Assembly (NCBI GenBank): GCA_036346395.1
Contig: CM070604.1
Span: 46,093,662-46,157,661, forward strand
From: Hsuehochloa calcarea
Taxonomy: Eukaryota; Streptophyta; Magnoliopsida; Poales; Poaceae
DNA: 64,000 nucleotides
Reading direction: 5' to 3'
This document shows, in pieces, positions 21,150 through 33,518 of the stretch. Positions within the stretch are counted from its first letter, which is position 1, and every line of letters starts with the position of its first letter. The notes under the pieces were generated by a model. The model saw nothing but the letters and a program-made list of their open reading frames with translations, searched no databases and was not told the origin of the DNA. A program made the position numbers and the translations under genes.

Positions 21150-22350
21150 GGTTCAGGATTTGTCCATTCGGCGACAAAGTCTGCCAAGATCTGGGATTTT
21201 ATGGCCGTCGGGACGAAATGGAGGTCGAACTCCCCAAGTTCGACTGACCATTTTGCCATGCGTCCCGCTGTTTCCTTATTATGGAGGATTGCTCCCAAAG
21301 GAAACTCAGACGGCACAGCTATTTTGTGCGCCTGAAAGTAATGCCGCAGTTTCCTCGAAGACATGAGGAGGGCATATAGAAGTTTTTGACACGAGGGTAA
21401 CGCTCCTTAGGCCCGTAAAACTTGGCGACGTAGTAAACCGGTCGTTGTATCGCGTTTTCACGTTCTACGACCAAGATCTGCGCTTGTCGCTGTGGCGTGG
21501 CGGCTAGGTAAATTAAGAGCGCCTCTTCCGCTTTGGAGAAACCGTAGCAGAGCACTCGAAGATACCTCTTGACATCCTCAAAGGCGCGCTTGCCTCGTTC
21601 GACCACTCAAAACCTTCATGTCTCCCGAGAAGTTTAAAGAAAGGTAGTCCTTTTCTCCTAGTCGATGCGATGAAACGACTTAAAGCCGCCATGCACCCAA
21701 AGTGAGTTTCGGGCTTCCTTTTTGTGTTTGGAGGACGATCCGAGGATGGCATTTATTTTTTCAGGATTTGCTTCGATTCCTCGTCCAGATACTAGGAATC
21801 CAAGCAATTTTCTGAAGAAATTCCAAACACACACTTCTATGGATTGAGTTTTAAGCGGTGCTTTCGAGGTTGTCGAATGTTTCTTGTAGGTCGCTGATAT
21901 GATTAAGTCTCTTAATGCTTTTACGACTAGATCATCAACATAGGCTTCCAAATTCCGGCCTAATTGAGATGAAAAAGTCGATTGCATTAGGCGTTGAAAA
22001 GAATCACCGGCATTCTTTAGACCAAATGGCATTTTGACATAGCAAAAGGTACCAAATGGAGTAATGAATGCGGTCTTTTCTTCATCGCTTAAACACATAT
22101 TGATCCGTGGTATCCGAATATGCATCTAAAAACTTAATATCTCACAACTGCAGCTTGAATCAACCACCGATCGACACGAGGTAAAGGGAAATCATCTTTT
22201 GGACAAGCTTTATTAAGATCAAGAAAGTCCACGCACATCGCCATTTGCCGCTTGACTTTTTGACCATTACAGGTTAGCCAACCACTCGGGTGGTTGACTT
22301 CTCTTATAAAGCCCGCTTTAAGTAGCTTATCCAACTCGATTTAATAGCAT
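21150..22350 (-). pseudogene. Reverse transcriptase and RNase H of element A
   Basis: RT copies element RNA into DNA; RNase H removes the template. Motifs run right to left: LDKLLKAGFIREVNHP (22340), CVDFLDLNKACPKDDFPLP (22230), EKTAFITPFGTFCYVKMPF (22080), the catalytic EAYVDDLVVK (21940) and FLVSGRGIEANPEKI (21790). RNase H follows with YYVAKFYGPKERYPRVK (21440) and MAKWSVELGEFDLHFVP (21250). Frames change around 22140, 21900-21660 and 21400, so the polyprotein is not open as sequenced. Confidence 0.85.
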
Positions 22351-22689
22351 CTCGCCGATCAGGGCAAATCTCCGTAATTTTTGTTTTACAGTACTTTATC
22401 GGCCGTAAAGCTAGCCTGTGCTCGATCACCTCCACAGGGACTCGGGCATGTCGGATGCTTGCCACGCAAAGACATCTGCGTTAGCTCGGAGGAAGGTAAT
22501 GAGGGCGTCTTCCTATTTGGGGTCGGAAGTCTCCCGATGCGAGCAGCTTGAGGGCTCTTCAAGTCCCGAGGAACCTCTTTGACTTGGTCGTTCGGCTTTG
22601 GTGCGACTTTTAGGCCGACTTGCTAGTCGGTCGACTTTCATCTCGAGTTGGTATTTGACCAACCATCTCGAGGATCGACGGCCGCACTA

Positions 22690-23080
22690 TACGCCATCTT
22701 TTGTCACATCAATGGTGATCACTCCTTTGGGACTGGCATCTTAAGACATTGATACCCGTAATGAGTAGCCATTAAGAATTTTGCCAAAGTTGGTCGTCCG
22801 AGTATGGCGTTATATGCCGACGAAATCGACCACATCAAAGGAGACTTTCTCGTCTCAAATTACTTGGTGAGCCAAATGTTAAAGGAAGAGAAACTTGGCC
22901 AATAGGTTTGGTGAAGACCCCTGATGCGATTCCATGAAAGGAGTATCGTCATCGCCTTACCTTTGTCCCGGTACTTGCATCTCGCCCGGGGCATTAGTAA
23001 ATAATATGTTCAAAGAATCGCCACCATCAACCAACACTCGATTGACCCGACAGCTTGTTGATGGTGGGTTCGACCACAAT
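22690..23080 (-). pseudogene. Aspartic protease domain of element A
   Basis: The active-site segment reads RVLVDGGDSLNILFTNAPG around 23060-23000, followed by ILGRPTLAKFLMATHYGY around 22790. This matches the pepsin-like protease of Tat-type elements, where DGG replaces the more usual DTG/DSG. It cuts the Gag-Pol precursor in the particle. It sits between the gag zinc-binding segment and RT. Confidence 0.75.
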
Positions 23081-23229
23081 CGGATATCGACTGATCGACT
23101 TGTAGTGATTGGGCGATCATCCTTCTCAAAAGAGATGGTAACTTCCGACCACTTGGTAATTTATTGACGAGAGGAGTATGTATAGAATTTACCTCTCGTC
23201 CGTGACTTTAAGTTGTCATTTGGAGTCGT

Positions 23230-25507
23230 ATGCCGATGATCCTCCGTAGATGTGCTCAACGGTATGTTGCGGATCTTGGGCGGCATCTCCTCATCATCCG
23301 ACGACTTTTGGCCACTCGTATGTCCTACCCGCCGAGAGTAGGGAGTGGTGCTTTGTTGTAGTAGTCCTCGAGCTTTCTTTGGAAAACTTCGGCGATTCTT
23401 GAGGTCATGTCCTTCCTTTTTATGAAAAGGACACCACCTTGGTTTGTCGTTCCTACGATCAGGTAGCTTACCTTTGCCTTGATCAGGGTACGACTTGGTG
23501 GTTTGGGGCTCTCCATCTTTCACGGCCAGAACCTCCTTGGAACCACCGGTTTGTGGTTTTGACTTTTATTTTCTTCTTGGACTTTTTGCTTTTTATCCTT
23601 ACCAACTTCACCGCTCTCGAGGAGTATATGTTTCTCGATCGATAGTGTTGTTCCACTCATTGCCTCGAAGCGATTGCATATCGATCGGCCATCTCGAAGA
23701 GTTCGACAACAGTGTTGGGAGGATTCAAAGCAATGTCCTCCGTTATTCTTCTACTGCGGACTCCTTGCTTAAAAGCCCTGATCACAGAGGAATCAGAAAT
23801 TTCCGGGATTGAGTTACGAACCTGACTAAAGCGCTTGATGAATTGACGCAAAGTCTCGTTGTTGTTCTGCTTTATCCGGCAAGTCGCCTTCTTTTCCGTA
23901 TGCGGTTATATGTGCCTTGAAAATTCGCCTGTAGAAGATCGCAGAGGTGTTGCCAAGAGTAGATCGACTCGAGTGGTTGGTTTAATAACCACGATCGAGC
24001 GGATCCTTCGAGCACAGTCGGAAGGTAATTCGCCATTACATGCTCTCCTCCTCCCGCTTTGCTTTCGGACAATTGTTAGATAGATCTCAAGAAATTCGAT
24101 GGGATTTTGAGATCCATCAAATTTCTCCATGTTCACCGGTCGAAAATGAGGTGGCCAAATAATCGCGAAGGTCGGCGAAAATGCCCAACATCCGTAATCA
24201 CTTCTTGACGCCTTCTTTGTAGGAAAGAAGGGTTAATGTCACCAGTGATCGTATTCGACGATACCCGTAACAGTGACTGCTACGTAGTAGGTCTCGCCTC
24301 ACGAGGAGAATACTCCTCGTATTCCACTCGTTGTGAATTTCTTTGTCGAAGTGGTGAATGATCACCTCTCCGAGGGGCTTCTTGATCTTCAGCTGATCGA
24401 AAGGTATTTCTCCGAATAGGGGATCGATTCGCCTTATGGCCGTGTCGATTCCTACGTAGAGAAATATTCGATTGACTGGTAGCTGAGGAAGTCGTATTGC
24501 TGCGACTACCTGAATGTTGTCGATGAGGTACCTCCAGTCTTGTCATCACAGTTCGAAGTCTTTGCGTAATCTCTTGAAAGAAAGAGATCGTACCCTGGCG
24601 TTCGAGCAAGCTCTTGGCTGGGATTCTCGAGTAGGTCGTTGATGTCTTGGAGTTCTTGTACCTCCTCCGACTGATGTTGAATGCGCCCAGGCAGGTTCTT
24701 CTGGACTGCAATTTTCTTTCTTCTGACGACATCAAAATCCTCCTCATCAGGTCTTTGAGGCCTTCTTAGTGGAGTGCGAGAATGTCGAGGATTTCCCTCG
24801 CGTTCATCAGAGTGTTGGTTCTCTCTGCCAACGGTGGTGCCCTTGCCATTACCACGAGGGGGCGTAGTGTGTGATCTTCGGGGAGTGTTCTTATCTCGGC
24901 CTCCATGAGGCTGACCACGATTTGGGGAAGGACGAAGACCTCCGTTGATGATTCTCACTTGCGCCGAGGCCTCCCGCTGAGGAGTGCTCGAGAGATACCA
25001 TCTGGCGACTTGGAGTAATCCTCCGTAGGGGAACTCCGGTTATAATCGCCTCGTTCGCAAATGAGATCTGCGGGGAGGCGGTCGAATTTGCAGAAAGCAT
25101 GCTTGATCCCACCCTCTCTGGAGTTACCCCGAGAGAGGATCACTAGATCTTTGGTGGAGTCCTGGAATGGTGGCTCCTGAACTTGACTTACCAAGTCGGA
25201 CCGTCTTAAGGGGACTTGAACACTTGGAGAAAAACTCGTTGTGTTGTGAGTCCTCCTGGGAGCGGTCCTGGTCGGATTGACCCTTGTCCTTTGAGGGAAT
25301 TGGCTCCTCTGTTGGACGTATTGTTGTGGGGGATAAGGATCCCTCCTCAACTCCATTAATGGGATGATTTCCTGGAGAATAATCTCCGGAGGCAACATCA
25401 CCATCAGCGGATGCATCACTCGGCTCGTAGTCGAAACCGGCATCCATGTCGACGTCTGCGTAATCTGCCAAGTCAAACCAGTTCTCCTTGTTCCATTCTC
25501 CTACCAT
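23230..25507 (-). pseudogene. Gag region of element A
   Basis: This is the structural protein of the virus-like particle. The start MVGEWNKENWFDLADYADVD at 25507 is just downstream of the PBS. The retrotransposon gag core spans about 24136-23657 (MEKFDGSQNPIEFLEIY; SWLLNQPLESIYSWQHLCDL; ALNPPNTVVELFEMADRYA). A zinc-binding-like segment WCPFHKKEGHDLKN lies near 23430; element B keeps the final Cys (NC) that is read as Arg here. The centre (24280-25100) is rich in Arg and Ser. Several frame changes interrupt it. Confidence 0.75.
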
Positions 25508-25559
25508 GATTGCATGAGATTGGAAAAAGAGAGTATGTTGACAAGAGATTACCGGAGGA

Positions 25560-25577
25560 TCCCCACGGTCGGCGCCA
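25560..25577 (-). other. Primer binding site of element A (tRNA-Asp-like)
   Basis: The minus strand reads TGGCGCCGACCGTGGGGA, two bases after the LTR end. The first eight bases and the last five match the complement of the 3' end of plant tRNA-Asp. Confidence 0.75.
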
Positions 25578-25837
25578 ACTGTCGGTGTATTAGAACCGAT
25601 CTTACGTAAAGATTATTTGATTCGGGGGGTCTCCTAGAGATGAAATCACGTAGAGTAGTTGACACGGGATGTTTAGACAGGTTCAGGCCTTCTCCGGAGA
25701 GAATAACAACCCTAATCCTGTGTGGTGTGGTATTCTTGATGATCAAGTAAAAGACTAAGACTATTACAGAGAATAGCACTTGTGTTTCTACTTGACTAGC
25801 TCTTGTTCGCTGTCTCCTCTATCCCTCTGATTGATGC

Positions 25838-25847
25838 CCTTATATAG
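25838..25847 (-). promoter_or_regulatory. TATA box in element A 5' LTR
   Basis: The minus strand reads CTATATAAGG. It would start transcription leftwards towards gag. The position is conserved in the element B LTRs (57712-57721 and near 33750). Confidence 0.6.
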
Positions 25848-26093
25848 TCGTGAAGAAGTAGCCGTTTTGTCCTGCGGGAGATGCGCCTAATTAATCCAGT
25901 AACGGGCGCATGATGGCAGTAATTACCGACGCCTCGGCTTCTTCACGCCGTCTGGCAATTATCTTCCAGAGATAATGGGGTAATTACACACCATTAATAA
26001 GCGGAATAATAGTGCGTGTAGACCGTTCGGATTCCTTAATCAATTGGACCCACTCGCCTGTAGGTTTGATTATAAGGTGGTCGAAGTTTACCT

Positions 26094-26261
26094 GGTCGTA
26101 GAAGAACTTACGACCAGGTAGCAGTCGTAAAAGGACTTACGACCAGGTAACAGTCGTAGAAGGACTTACGACTATGTAGTGGTCGTAGAAGGACTTACGA
26201 CCATGATATAGTCGTAGCAAGACTTACGACTATGGGGGTGATTGTAGAAGAACTTACAATC
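26094..26261. repeat. 29-bp hairpin array in element A LTR (6 units)
   Basis: Six 22-nt palindromes start at 26094, 26123, 26152, 26181, 26210 and 26240, with 29-bp spacing (last step 30). Arms are GGTCGTA/TACGACC, AGTCGTA/TACGACC, AGTCGTA/TACGACT, GGTCGTA/TACGACC, AGTCGTA/TACGACT and GATTGTA/TACAATC. Loops are 8 nt of the type GAAGRACT. Five of the six are perfectly paired despite different arm sequences. Confidence 0.95.
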
Positions 26262-26444
26262 ACTTGTTGGGCTTCTCCCTTATAGATATAAGGGGTACTT
26301 CTGGGGACTATGTGACATCATATTTACCCATAATAAGAATTATAGATAAAAGATAAAATGAGGATTATTAGATCCTCGTCAGGTATGCTTTAAGATTTGT
26401 AATTTTTTTTTTCTAAAAGAGGTGTACTCAAGCAAATCCTATGT

Positions 26445-26466
26445 GGGGGTGGGGGTGGGGATGGGG
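26445..26466 (+). repeat. G-quadruplex motif at the duplication breakpoint
   Basis: Four runs of 5, 5, 4 and 4 G are separated by T, T and AT. Copy 1 has only three runs (2850-2866). Confidence 0.8.
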
Positions 26467-29400
26467 TGTTGAGAGGTGATGCTGACGGAGTGGTGAGTAG
26501 GGGTGTAATCGGAGTGGGTATAGACAGAAACTGCTCATCATGTATTATATTTTTGTATTTTTTTTTAAAATCGGAGTCAGATACGTATAGTATCGGATAT
26601 CTATTTCTCTATTCTGTATTCGCTACGGGAGTCTTTGGTCAATTGATCGAAAAGAAATTATCCAATTCTTTTGCATCACTACACATGACATTGGATAGTA
26701 GGAATGCAATCGGAGGGAACACGAGAGAGACCAATCGCTGAGATGTCAAAGGAAAAATACCTCGTATCCCCTGCCTACTCAGATACAGTAATTCACATAT
26801 CTGTTATCTTGTTTCATAAGTAAAGTCACGATATGTTTTTCTCGTACCACCTGACATACAGATACATACGAACGAATATCGTTCATCTTATATCATATTT
26901 CATATTTTTTCAGAGTCAGTGTCAGAGTCTAACATATATAATACCGGATATCCATTTTTTTAATCTTTTACGAGCCTTCGGTGAGATTGTCGGATAAAAA
27001 TGATCCACTCCTTTTACACCCGTGATGAGGTAGCAGCTGGCCGTAGGTTAGCCAGTGGGCAGTAGGCAAGGGCGACGAGGTCGAGAGGCGAGTTAATTAC
27101 TTGTTGGGGGTAGCGAGCTGCGAGCGGGAGAAGAGATGGTATAGAGACGGAAACATGCATGGCACCGACGGAAGTGTGACTGTGCTGATAACGCTCCACG
27201 TCTTTAGTGTTAGCATGCTACACATGTCCTCCATAAAGCTGTTGTCTTTTCTTCTCTCTTAATGCATTGACACGCAAGCTTTTTACGTGTTCGAAAACAT
27301 TTAAAAAAAACAAAGGTGTTTTTTGGTTAGCATTTGTTTTCTTGCTTAGCATTTGCGTGACACCATGCCCCTTAGTATGGCGTGCGATCACTTGTTAGTC
27401 CAATTTTGTCTCGCATGCAGCACGGGCGGAGGGGCTGGCCCTCTCATATTTTTACAAATTTGTATCGTGACTTTGTATATTTTGAAGAATTTATTGTTGT
27501 TAATGCTATTTAGTCTCTCTTTATCAAATGTAATTAAACAGTAGCTTATTTGACCCGTCGTTCATCCCTAAATCCTAACTCCGCGGTGCATGCACCGTGG
27601 CTCTCTCTGCTCTGATCCATATTCAAAAGCCTTCGCCAAGCTAGGCACGCCGATACACACCACCTACTGATACCGATTGAAAACGAACGTGAAAATTATT
27701 TCCTTGAAAAGTTAAGGAACAAATTAAAAGAGAGTACACGAGTAGCTAGTACCACTACAGCTAGTATGCATGGTGCGATGTTTTGGACGTGCACGTTGCA
27801 GTGGTGCGCGCGTTGGAGAGTGGCGATCGACGTTAGCCGTACGCTGCGTTGCGTCGAAACGGCTGCTGCTGTGCGACGGTGGCGGCGTCGGCGCCCTGGT
27901 CCAACGATCGAAACCAGCAGGCAACACACACGGCCTTTGCCTTTGACGGACGGCTGCTGGATTATTTTTCCCTTGTTTAATATGGAAACGTGATTTCGTT
28001 TATCCGGTTTGGATCTCCCTACTCGGGAAGTTTCTCTGATCTTGCATTATTTTCTCAGGACTGTCTGTGTGTATGTTTTTTTGAAAATTTATTATTTTTT
28101 AATTACTTATTCTCACCTTTAGATTTTTATCTAACGACATGAAAAAAAACGTTATAAAAAATATTCTAAACTGGACAAAAATAAATATAGGTGAACCCTA
28201 CAAATAAAAAATAAATACAAAAATAAATAGTTACAGCAGAGCTATGATAAAATTGCACACCACTTGGTACTACAATTTTAGATTTAGTACTGTGCAACTG
28301 TAGGTGACTGATGGATAAAAAAATTTCAGGCAACTAAAAATTAGTAAATCCATATTTTCTCATGTTCGATTCCCTTGCGCTTATTTATGTGCATAGTCAT
28401 ACATCAAATTGTGTTTGTATAATATTAGGTCAGAAGATTTTCAAGCAAAAAAAAAAGATCCAAAGGATTAGGATAAAGGTTGTATTTGTATTGTATATGT
28501 ACAATTGTCATGTAATCTCTGTCCTAATAAACTATAATATTGTAATGAAGATTGAAGAGTATGAATATATTTTTCTTGACAAATTTGATCACATTATTTG
28601 CACTAATCTAGATATTTTTGCCTATAATAGTGGTCAAACTTTAGATGTTCGACCGCATGAATACAAAGTTCTACAGATGTGAACCTACATCTAGAAATAG
28701 AGGTAATGGTTGGGAACTTGGGATTTCAATCACAAAAGACTGTTATTGGTAAATTAAAACTGTACATATGCATTTTTAGGGGATACACTGGATTCTTAAA
28801 TTTAAAATGTTTATGTTATTTTCCTTCGTGCGGTGTAATTATCCACGTGGACCAAGTGGTCGTGTTGCTAAGGGACAAAAGCTTTAGCAAGTTCCTAGAG
28901 TCGAAAACGTTGAGCTTTGACGAGCATTACGACACGACTTTTCAAGCCTTGTTTGGCAAGTTTAACGTGTCCGTACAAGCCAAACCCGTTGACAACTACA
29001 GGGTGGATGAACAAATTTTTTTTTTTGTGACTTCTCAATGAATCTTGCGTTGCATCCATCAGACCATACTCGGGCTAAGGATAGCCTTCCTTCTCGTCCA
29101 TTGATCCTTTCAATGTGCAATCTTGCAGCCTCTAATTTTCAAACTTGATCCATCAATGCTAGTAGACTACCATGCTTTTGTAAAACTTTCAATTAAGACT
29201 ATTTTTTTGTGCATAAGTCTTATCATCGTACGTGTGGATTCTACTTTTGACCTCTTGCATAACAATGACTGCTCTTAACCATCTCCTGCCACATAAGGCA
29301 CTTGTACCGTACATTACTTGAAATAATTAAATTGTCAACATAACACATTGTCACTCCTGGCTGAAGACCAGAATTCAATGTCATCAACTACAGATCGAGT

Positions 29401-29640
29401 ATATTATTTGTGTGGATTTTGAGCCTTAGAATGACTACTCATTAGCCATTGATTTCTACTATAAATTAAGGAAACAAGTAAGAAATTGCAATAATAAACA
29501 GTTCACACTGTTTGTTTTAGAATTATCAACCAGAATATCTCACAAGGAAAAAAAAAACAAAAGAAGTTGAAAAGAGCTAGCTTAGATTGTGAACTCGCAA
29601 TCTCTATAAAGAAAAATAATCTCCGATCCAATGTTTTTTT

Positions 29641-29746
29641 TGCTTTGTTTGGACAGACATGGATTAGGTCCAATTCCAGATTTTAGCTTAAATTTCCCAC
29701 CAATCTAAGGGGATAGAATCTAATCCCATATATCCAAAAACAAGGA
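29641..29746. mobile_element. CCTTGTTTGG MITE (copy 2)
   Basis: Duplicate of the element at 5461-5566; the first bases read GCTTTGTTTGG. Confidence 0.45.
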
Positions 29747-30109
29747 CTTGCTGTTAATTTGCATACGTAACTTTTTTTTTTTTGCGAGGGAACTACGGGG
29801 TATTGATTCTGCCCTTAACGCACGCGAACTAGATTTCTGCCAGGACAAGCGATCGGTTTCTTGATAAATTATACAAACTTAGAAGCAAATAATTGGGTGA
29901 CACGAACAAGTGATAAAGACTTATGTCACACAAATAATTGGTTTAGCTAATCTCTTACAGCATTTGGAGACCCCGACCGGGCAAGCTACAGCACTGGCGC
30001 CCAGAAAGTCGTGCATCACTCACGTCTGCAACTGCAATCTGAGTCGTAATGCAAATTTTGCTTTGCTTCTCACATCTCAAATCTCATTGGCCGAGAAAGC
30101 TTGTGCTTT

Positions 30110-30381
30110 AGTGCATGTACGATGGTGTAATATTGACCTTCTGTAAACTTTGACGCATATGATACGAGTTAATGTGGAGGAGACATGGAGAGCATAGAAA
30201 ATTGAGTCGTCTCTCGTAGAGCAATGAACTGTAACACAAGAAATAAGACATATTGTGCATGAAAGAGCTGTTTATAGATGCATGTAAAAAGACAACTAAT
30301 GTAGAAGTTGTCTTTAATGTTGTTTATATATGACAAAGAAGGATATTATAGATAACAATTGTCTATACCATTGTACATGCT
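30110..30381. mobile_element. AGWGCATGTACAATGG MITE (copy 2)
   Basis: Duplicate of 5927-6198, with a few substitutions in the interior. Confidence 0.5.
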
Positions 30382-30502
30382 TTTAAACATCCAGCAAGTC
30401 CCAATCATCCGTTAGTACCGTGCGGAATTCGTTTCTGCAGATAAACCTGCATGCATCAATGCACTAGCTAGCTAGACATAAAGTATGCTTCTTTCTCTGT
30501 TA

Positions 30503-30762
30503 CTATTCCCTCCAATCACATAAGAATATCGTTTTAGACATCAATATGGTCCCAAAACATAACTTTGACTACTAATTTATATTATAATATATTTATAAAA
30601 CCTAATAAAATTATTTTTTTATGAAAGTTCTTTTCGAGATAAATTGTACATATCATATTCGTGTGTTCAATCTGAATATCGAACAACATATCGTTAGCAA
30701 AATTTTATAAAGTTTGATTGCACGTATCCCAAAATGATATTTTTTGTGACTAGAGAGAGTAG
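30503..30762. mobile_element. Stowaway-type MITE (copy 2)
   Basis: Duplicate of 6320-6579, same ends (CTATTCCCTCC ... GAGAGAGTAG). Confidence 0.75.
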
Positions 30763-33518
30763 TTCCTTTAATATGGTGAAAGCATTTTTTTAGTTTGCCA
30801 CGACCTTGTAATACTCTACGAAGAGGTAAATGTGGCTGGTTTTCAGTGAGCGGTGGATCGTGGAATCGCATCCGCTGCCATTGTATTGGCAATGGCAGAA
30901 GAGCACATAATCGTGACATTCTCATGATCCGAATCATCCAATAAGGAAAAGAACGGTTCAGACTAATTGCTACAATGTTTGTTGCAGTTTTGTTGAGCTT
31001 ACACATTCTTTTCTGATCTAACTATCTACAGTGATAATGGCACCATGCCATTGTTACATAATGTCAAAGGATTTGTTTCCATGGATCGTACCTAAACCGG
31101 GGATGCGCCGTATTACGGGATAAAAGTCGATGAATAGTTTGATCTAGTTAGTAGAAATGAAGCACACTACTAAGTATATATGATACCAAATCTTCAAGAG
31201 TACAAATGGTACGCGTACAACCTCTCTTACGAGTAGCTCATGACAAATATATTCAGATAGTCTACCATCTATTATTTTATCAAAATAGAGTTAAAAGAAG
31301 TCACCATGTTCGCCCTCAATGCTAGAAATTCCCATGTTAATCGGAGAAAAAAGATACAAATCTACGCCATCGATCGTAATGGATCTAGATTATAATGGTC
31401 TATATTCAAAGAAAGAATCCATGTCAATTTGATTAAAGCTGAAATTCAGAATATAAAATAAAATAATAAATTTAATTTTCATACAAATTCCTAAGTAAAA
31501 GAGCTCGTGTCAAGTACAATAAAACTAAAATTTAGGATAAAAATATAATAAATTGGCAATTTGATTTCCATACGAATTCCTAAGTAAAATCTCAAATAAT
31601 TATAATTTAGAAAAAAAATTAAAAAAATGGCAATTAGATTTGTATACTAAATACAAAAAACTAAAATTTGGAATAAAAAAAACATTAGCAATTTGATTTC
31701 GATACAAATTTCAATCATTATAATTCGAATTATTAAATCTCGGACCCAAAATTTGTAACTCGGGATCCACTGTGAACACTTGTGGCATTACCTGGATCAG
31801 TAGATAGCACTCACAGTTATATCATTGGATATCAGACACATATCATGAAAATGTAAAGCTATTGCATAATAATAAACAAAACATAAATATATCTTATAGC
31901 GTTTGACTTGCGTAATGGTCTGACAGACAAATACCTTTCAAAGAATAGCAGCGGAATCAAAGTATACAACGTGGAACCCTCACGATATACCTACATGCAA
32001 TCGATTAGGGCCCGCGACATGGTTATTGGCCTTCTTGATCTTTAGTCTTGACTAATACTCATAATTATCCATGTAGCCTTATTTTATGCTTACTGACTAA
32101 AAGAATATAAAGTGTGAGCATAAGTATACAAGCTACTTTCATGAGCCAACACACAAGATGCAATTATTATATATGCAAGGCTAATCAAAGGGAGGTTCAT
32201 GGTTCTTTTATTTGCACAAAGCTAAGTTTGAATTAGAGTAGTTAGTAAGCATTTCTTAAGACTTAGTATTTTAACTAACACAAGTTTTGATAAAACTGAG
32301 TTTTTTTTTTGTAAAGTACTAATGGAGGCTTGAACCTAATATATCATGAGTGGCTCCATCCACCCAATGCTTGGGTCACACCAGACTTATCACCGGTTCT
32401 TAACTGTGCCATCTCAACTCTCTTGGCTTCAACCTAATATTTCCAATAACTATGCTCCTACCCATCCTCTTCTCCCACCCACAAATCATTTTATAAAAAT
32501 GAAAGCTACTTCAAGCAAGTTCTCGGCACCGCTCATAACCGTGATCACAGCTATCCAGATAGTTTTCTTACTTTGCAGAGTTCATACACTTTACCCACAA
32601 GAGGCAATCAACTTATAAGGTCCGTCTTGACACACTTCTATAGGTGTGCGACTAAGATGATTGCCACAAGGCCTTTACAATGTCCTATCTCAACGCGACC
32701 CCACACCGCTAGGTATCACCTCTTTGGGCCTCGCCCCCGGGAGGTCTCCCATTTGCTCCATGTAGTTCTCGTGGCTTCATTACCCTCTACCCACACCACA
32801 CACCCACCAATGGCGAAGCCACGCCGAGGTGAACAAAAGTTAGCCAGGTCGTACCCATTATAGACTTGTGGTTGCACTATTTTTATACAGGAGGTCATCA
32901 CAAGATCTGGGTCCTTAATTGACTCGGATGATACATCCACATACCTACTCTGTCATGCCCCCCAAGACCAGCCAATCTTTCCAACCACCCGAGTCGAAAT
33001 ATATTTTTAGGTTTTCACTTTTGTTTAGAAATACTTTTCTAGTCCAAAATATCAGCCAAGCTCCAACCTCGACTGCCTAATCTCATTTTCAAATGTTTTA
33101 ATGACGTCGGGGCAAATCATTGCCCACATATCAATGTATCTAAGTAAGGCTAAGCATAACATTTAGATATAGACTTATTAACTAGTATATAAACCATTAA
33201 GTCTAGGGTGACAAAGGATAGTGTTTAAGTTCAAAGATGGAAATATTATATTCAATTATTATTAAGGTATTAACCATGAGCTAGACTAACATAGTTGTAT
33301 AATCATAGCAATATAATTTTATAATTTAAAATAATATAATTGTATTTCAAATGTTGGTGCAACATGATCAAGTGTTGACCCGCCTTGCTCAATATTCTGA
33401 TAATCATCTTACTCATTGTTCTGATAATCATATTGCTCATTGTTCTGATAACCTTGTTCTTGTTCTGTCTCGGACTTCTGTTCCATCATAGCTTCAGATT
33501 CTATCTACGCAAAATATG

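Larger units (their letters stand above)
14350..26381 (-). mobile_element. Element A: Tat/RIRE2-type Ty3/gypsy retrotransposon
   Basis: The element reads right to left: 5' LTR (25580-26381), PBS (25577-25560), gag, protease, RT, RNase H, a second RNase H, integrase, a repeat-rich spacer, the plus-strand antisense gene, polypurine tract, and a 3' LTR truncated to its last ~98 bp. Domain order PR-RT-RNH-IN is Ty3/gypsy. The extra antisense ORF, the second RNase H and the TGGCGCC primer site point to the Tat lineage (RIRE2/Grande relatives). The truncated LTR abuts the broken end of the element B copy, so no target duplication can be checked. The 78 bp of the LTR pair from GGGACTATGTG to CTCGTCA (14370-14447 and 26304-26381) look identical. 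Confidence 0.85.
25580..26381 (-). repeat. 5' LTR of element A
   Basis: This 802-bp LTR starts (minus strand) TGACGAGGATC and ends CCGACA. A hairpin array lies at 26094-26261 in the upstream (U3) part. A TATA signal is at 25847-25838. A palindrome, CCCTTATA-GA-TATAAGGG, lies near 26278-26295. The DNA to its right (26382-26438) is unique spacer before duplicated block copy 2. Confidence 0.9.
26467..33518. other. Duplicated flank, copy 2: no gene recognised
   Basis: The content is as for 2844-9309. The extra part at about 26650-27155 (missing from copy 1) is non-coding. Near 33385-33470 the phrase CTCATTGTTCTGATAATCAT repeats about three times. The left target-site base pairs of element B (ATATG) are 33514-33518. 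Confidence 0.6.

Noticed and set aside
26094..26261. CRISPR-like array (short repeats at constant spacing)
   Set aside because: The period is 29 bp with only 7-bp spacers, the units are palindromes that differ from each other, and the setting is a plant retrotransposon LTR.
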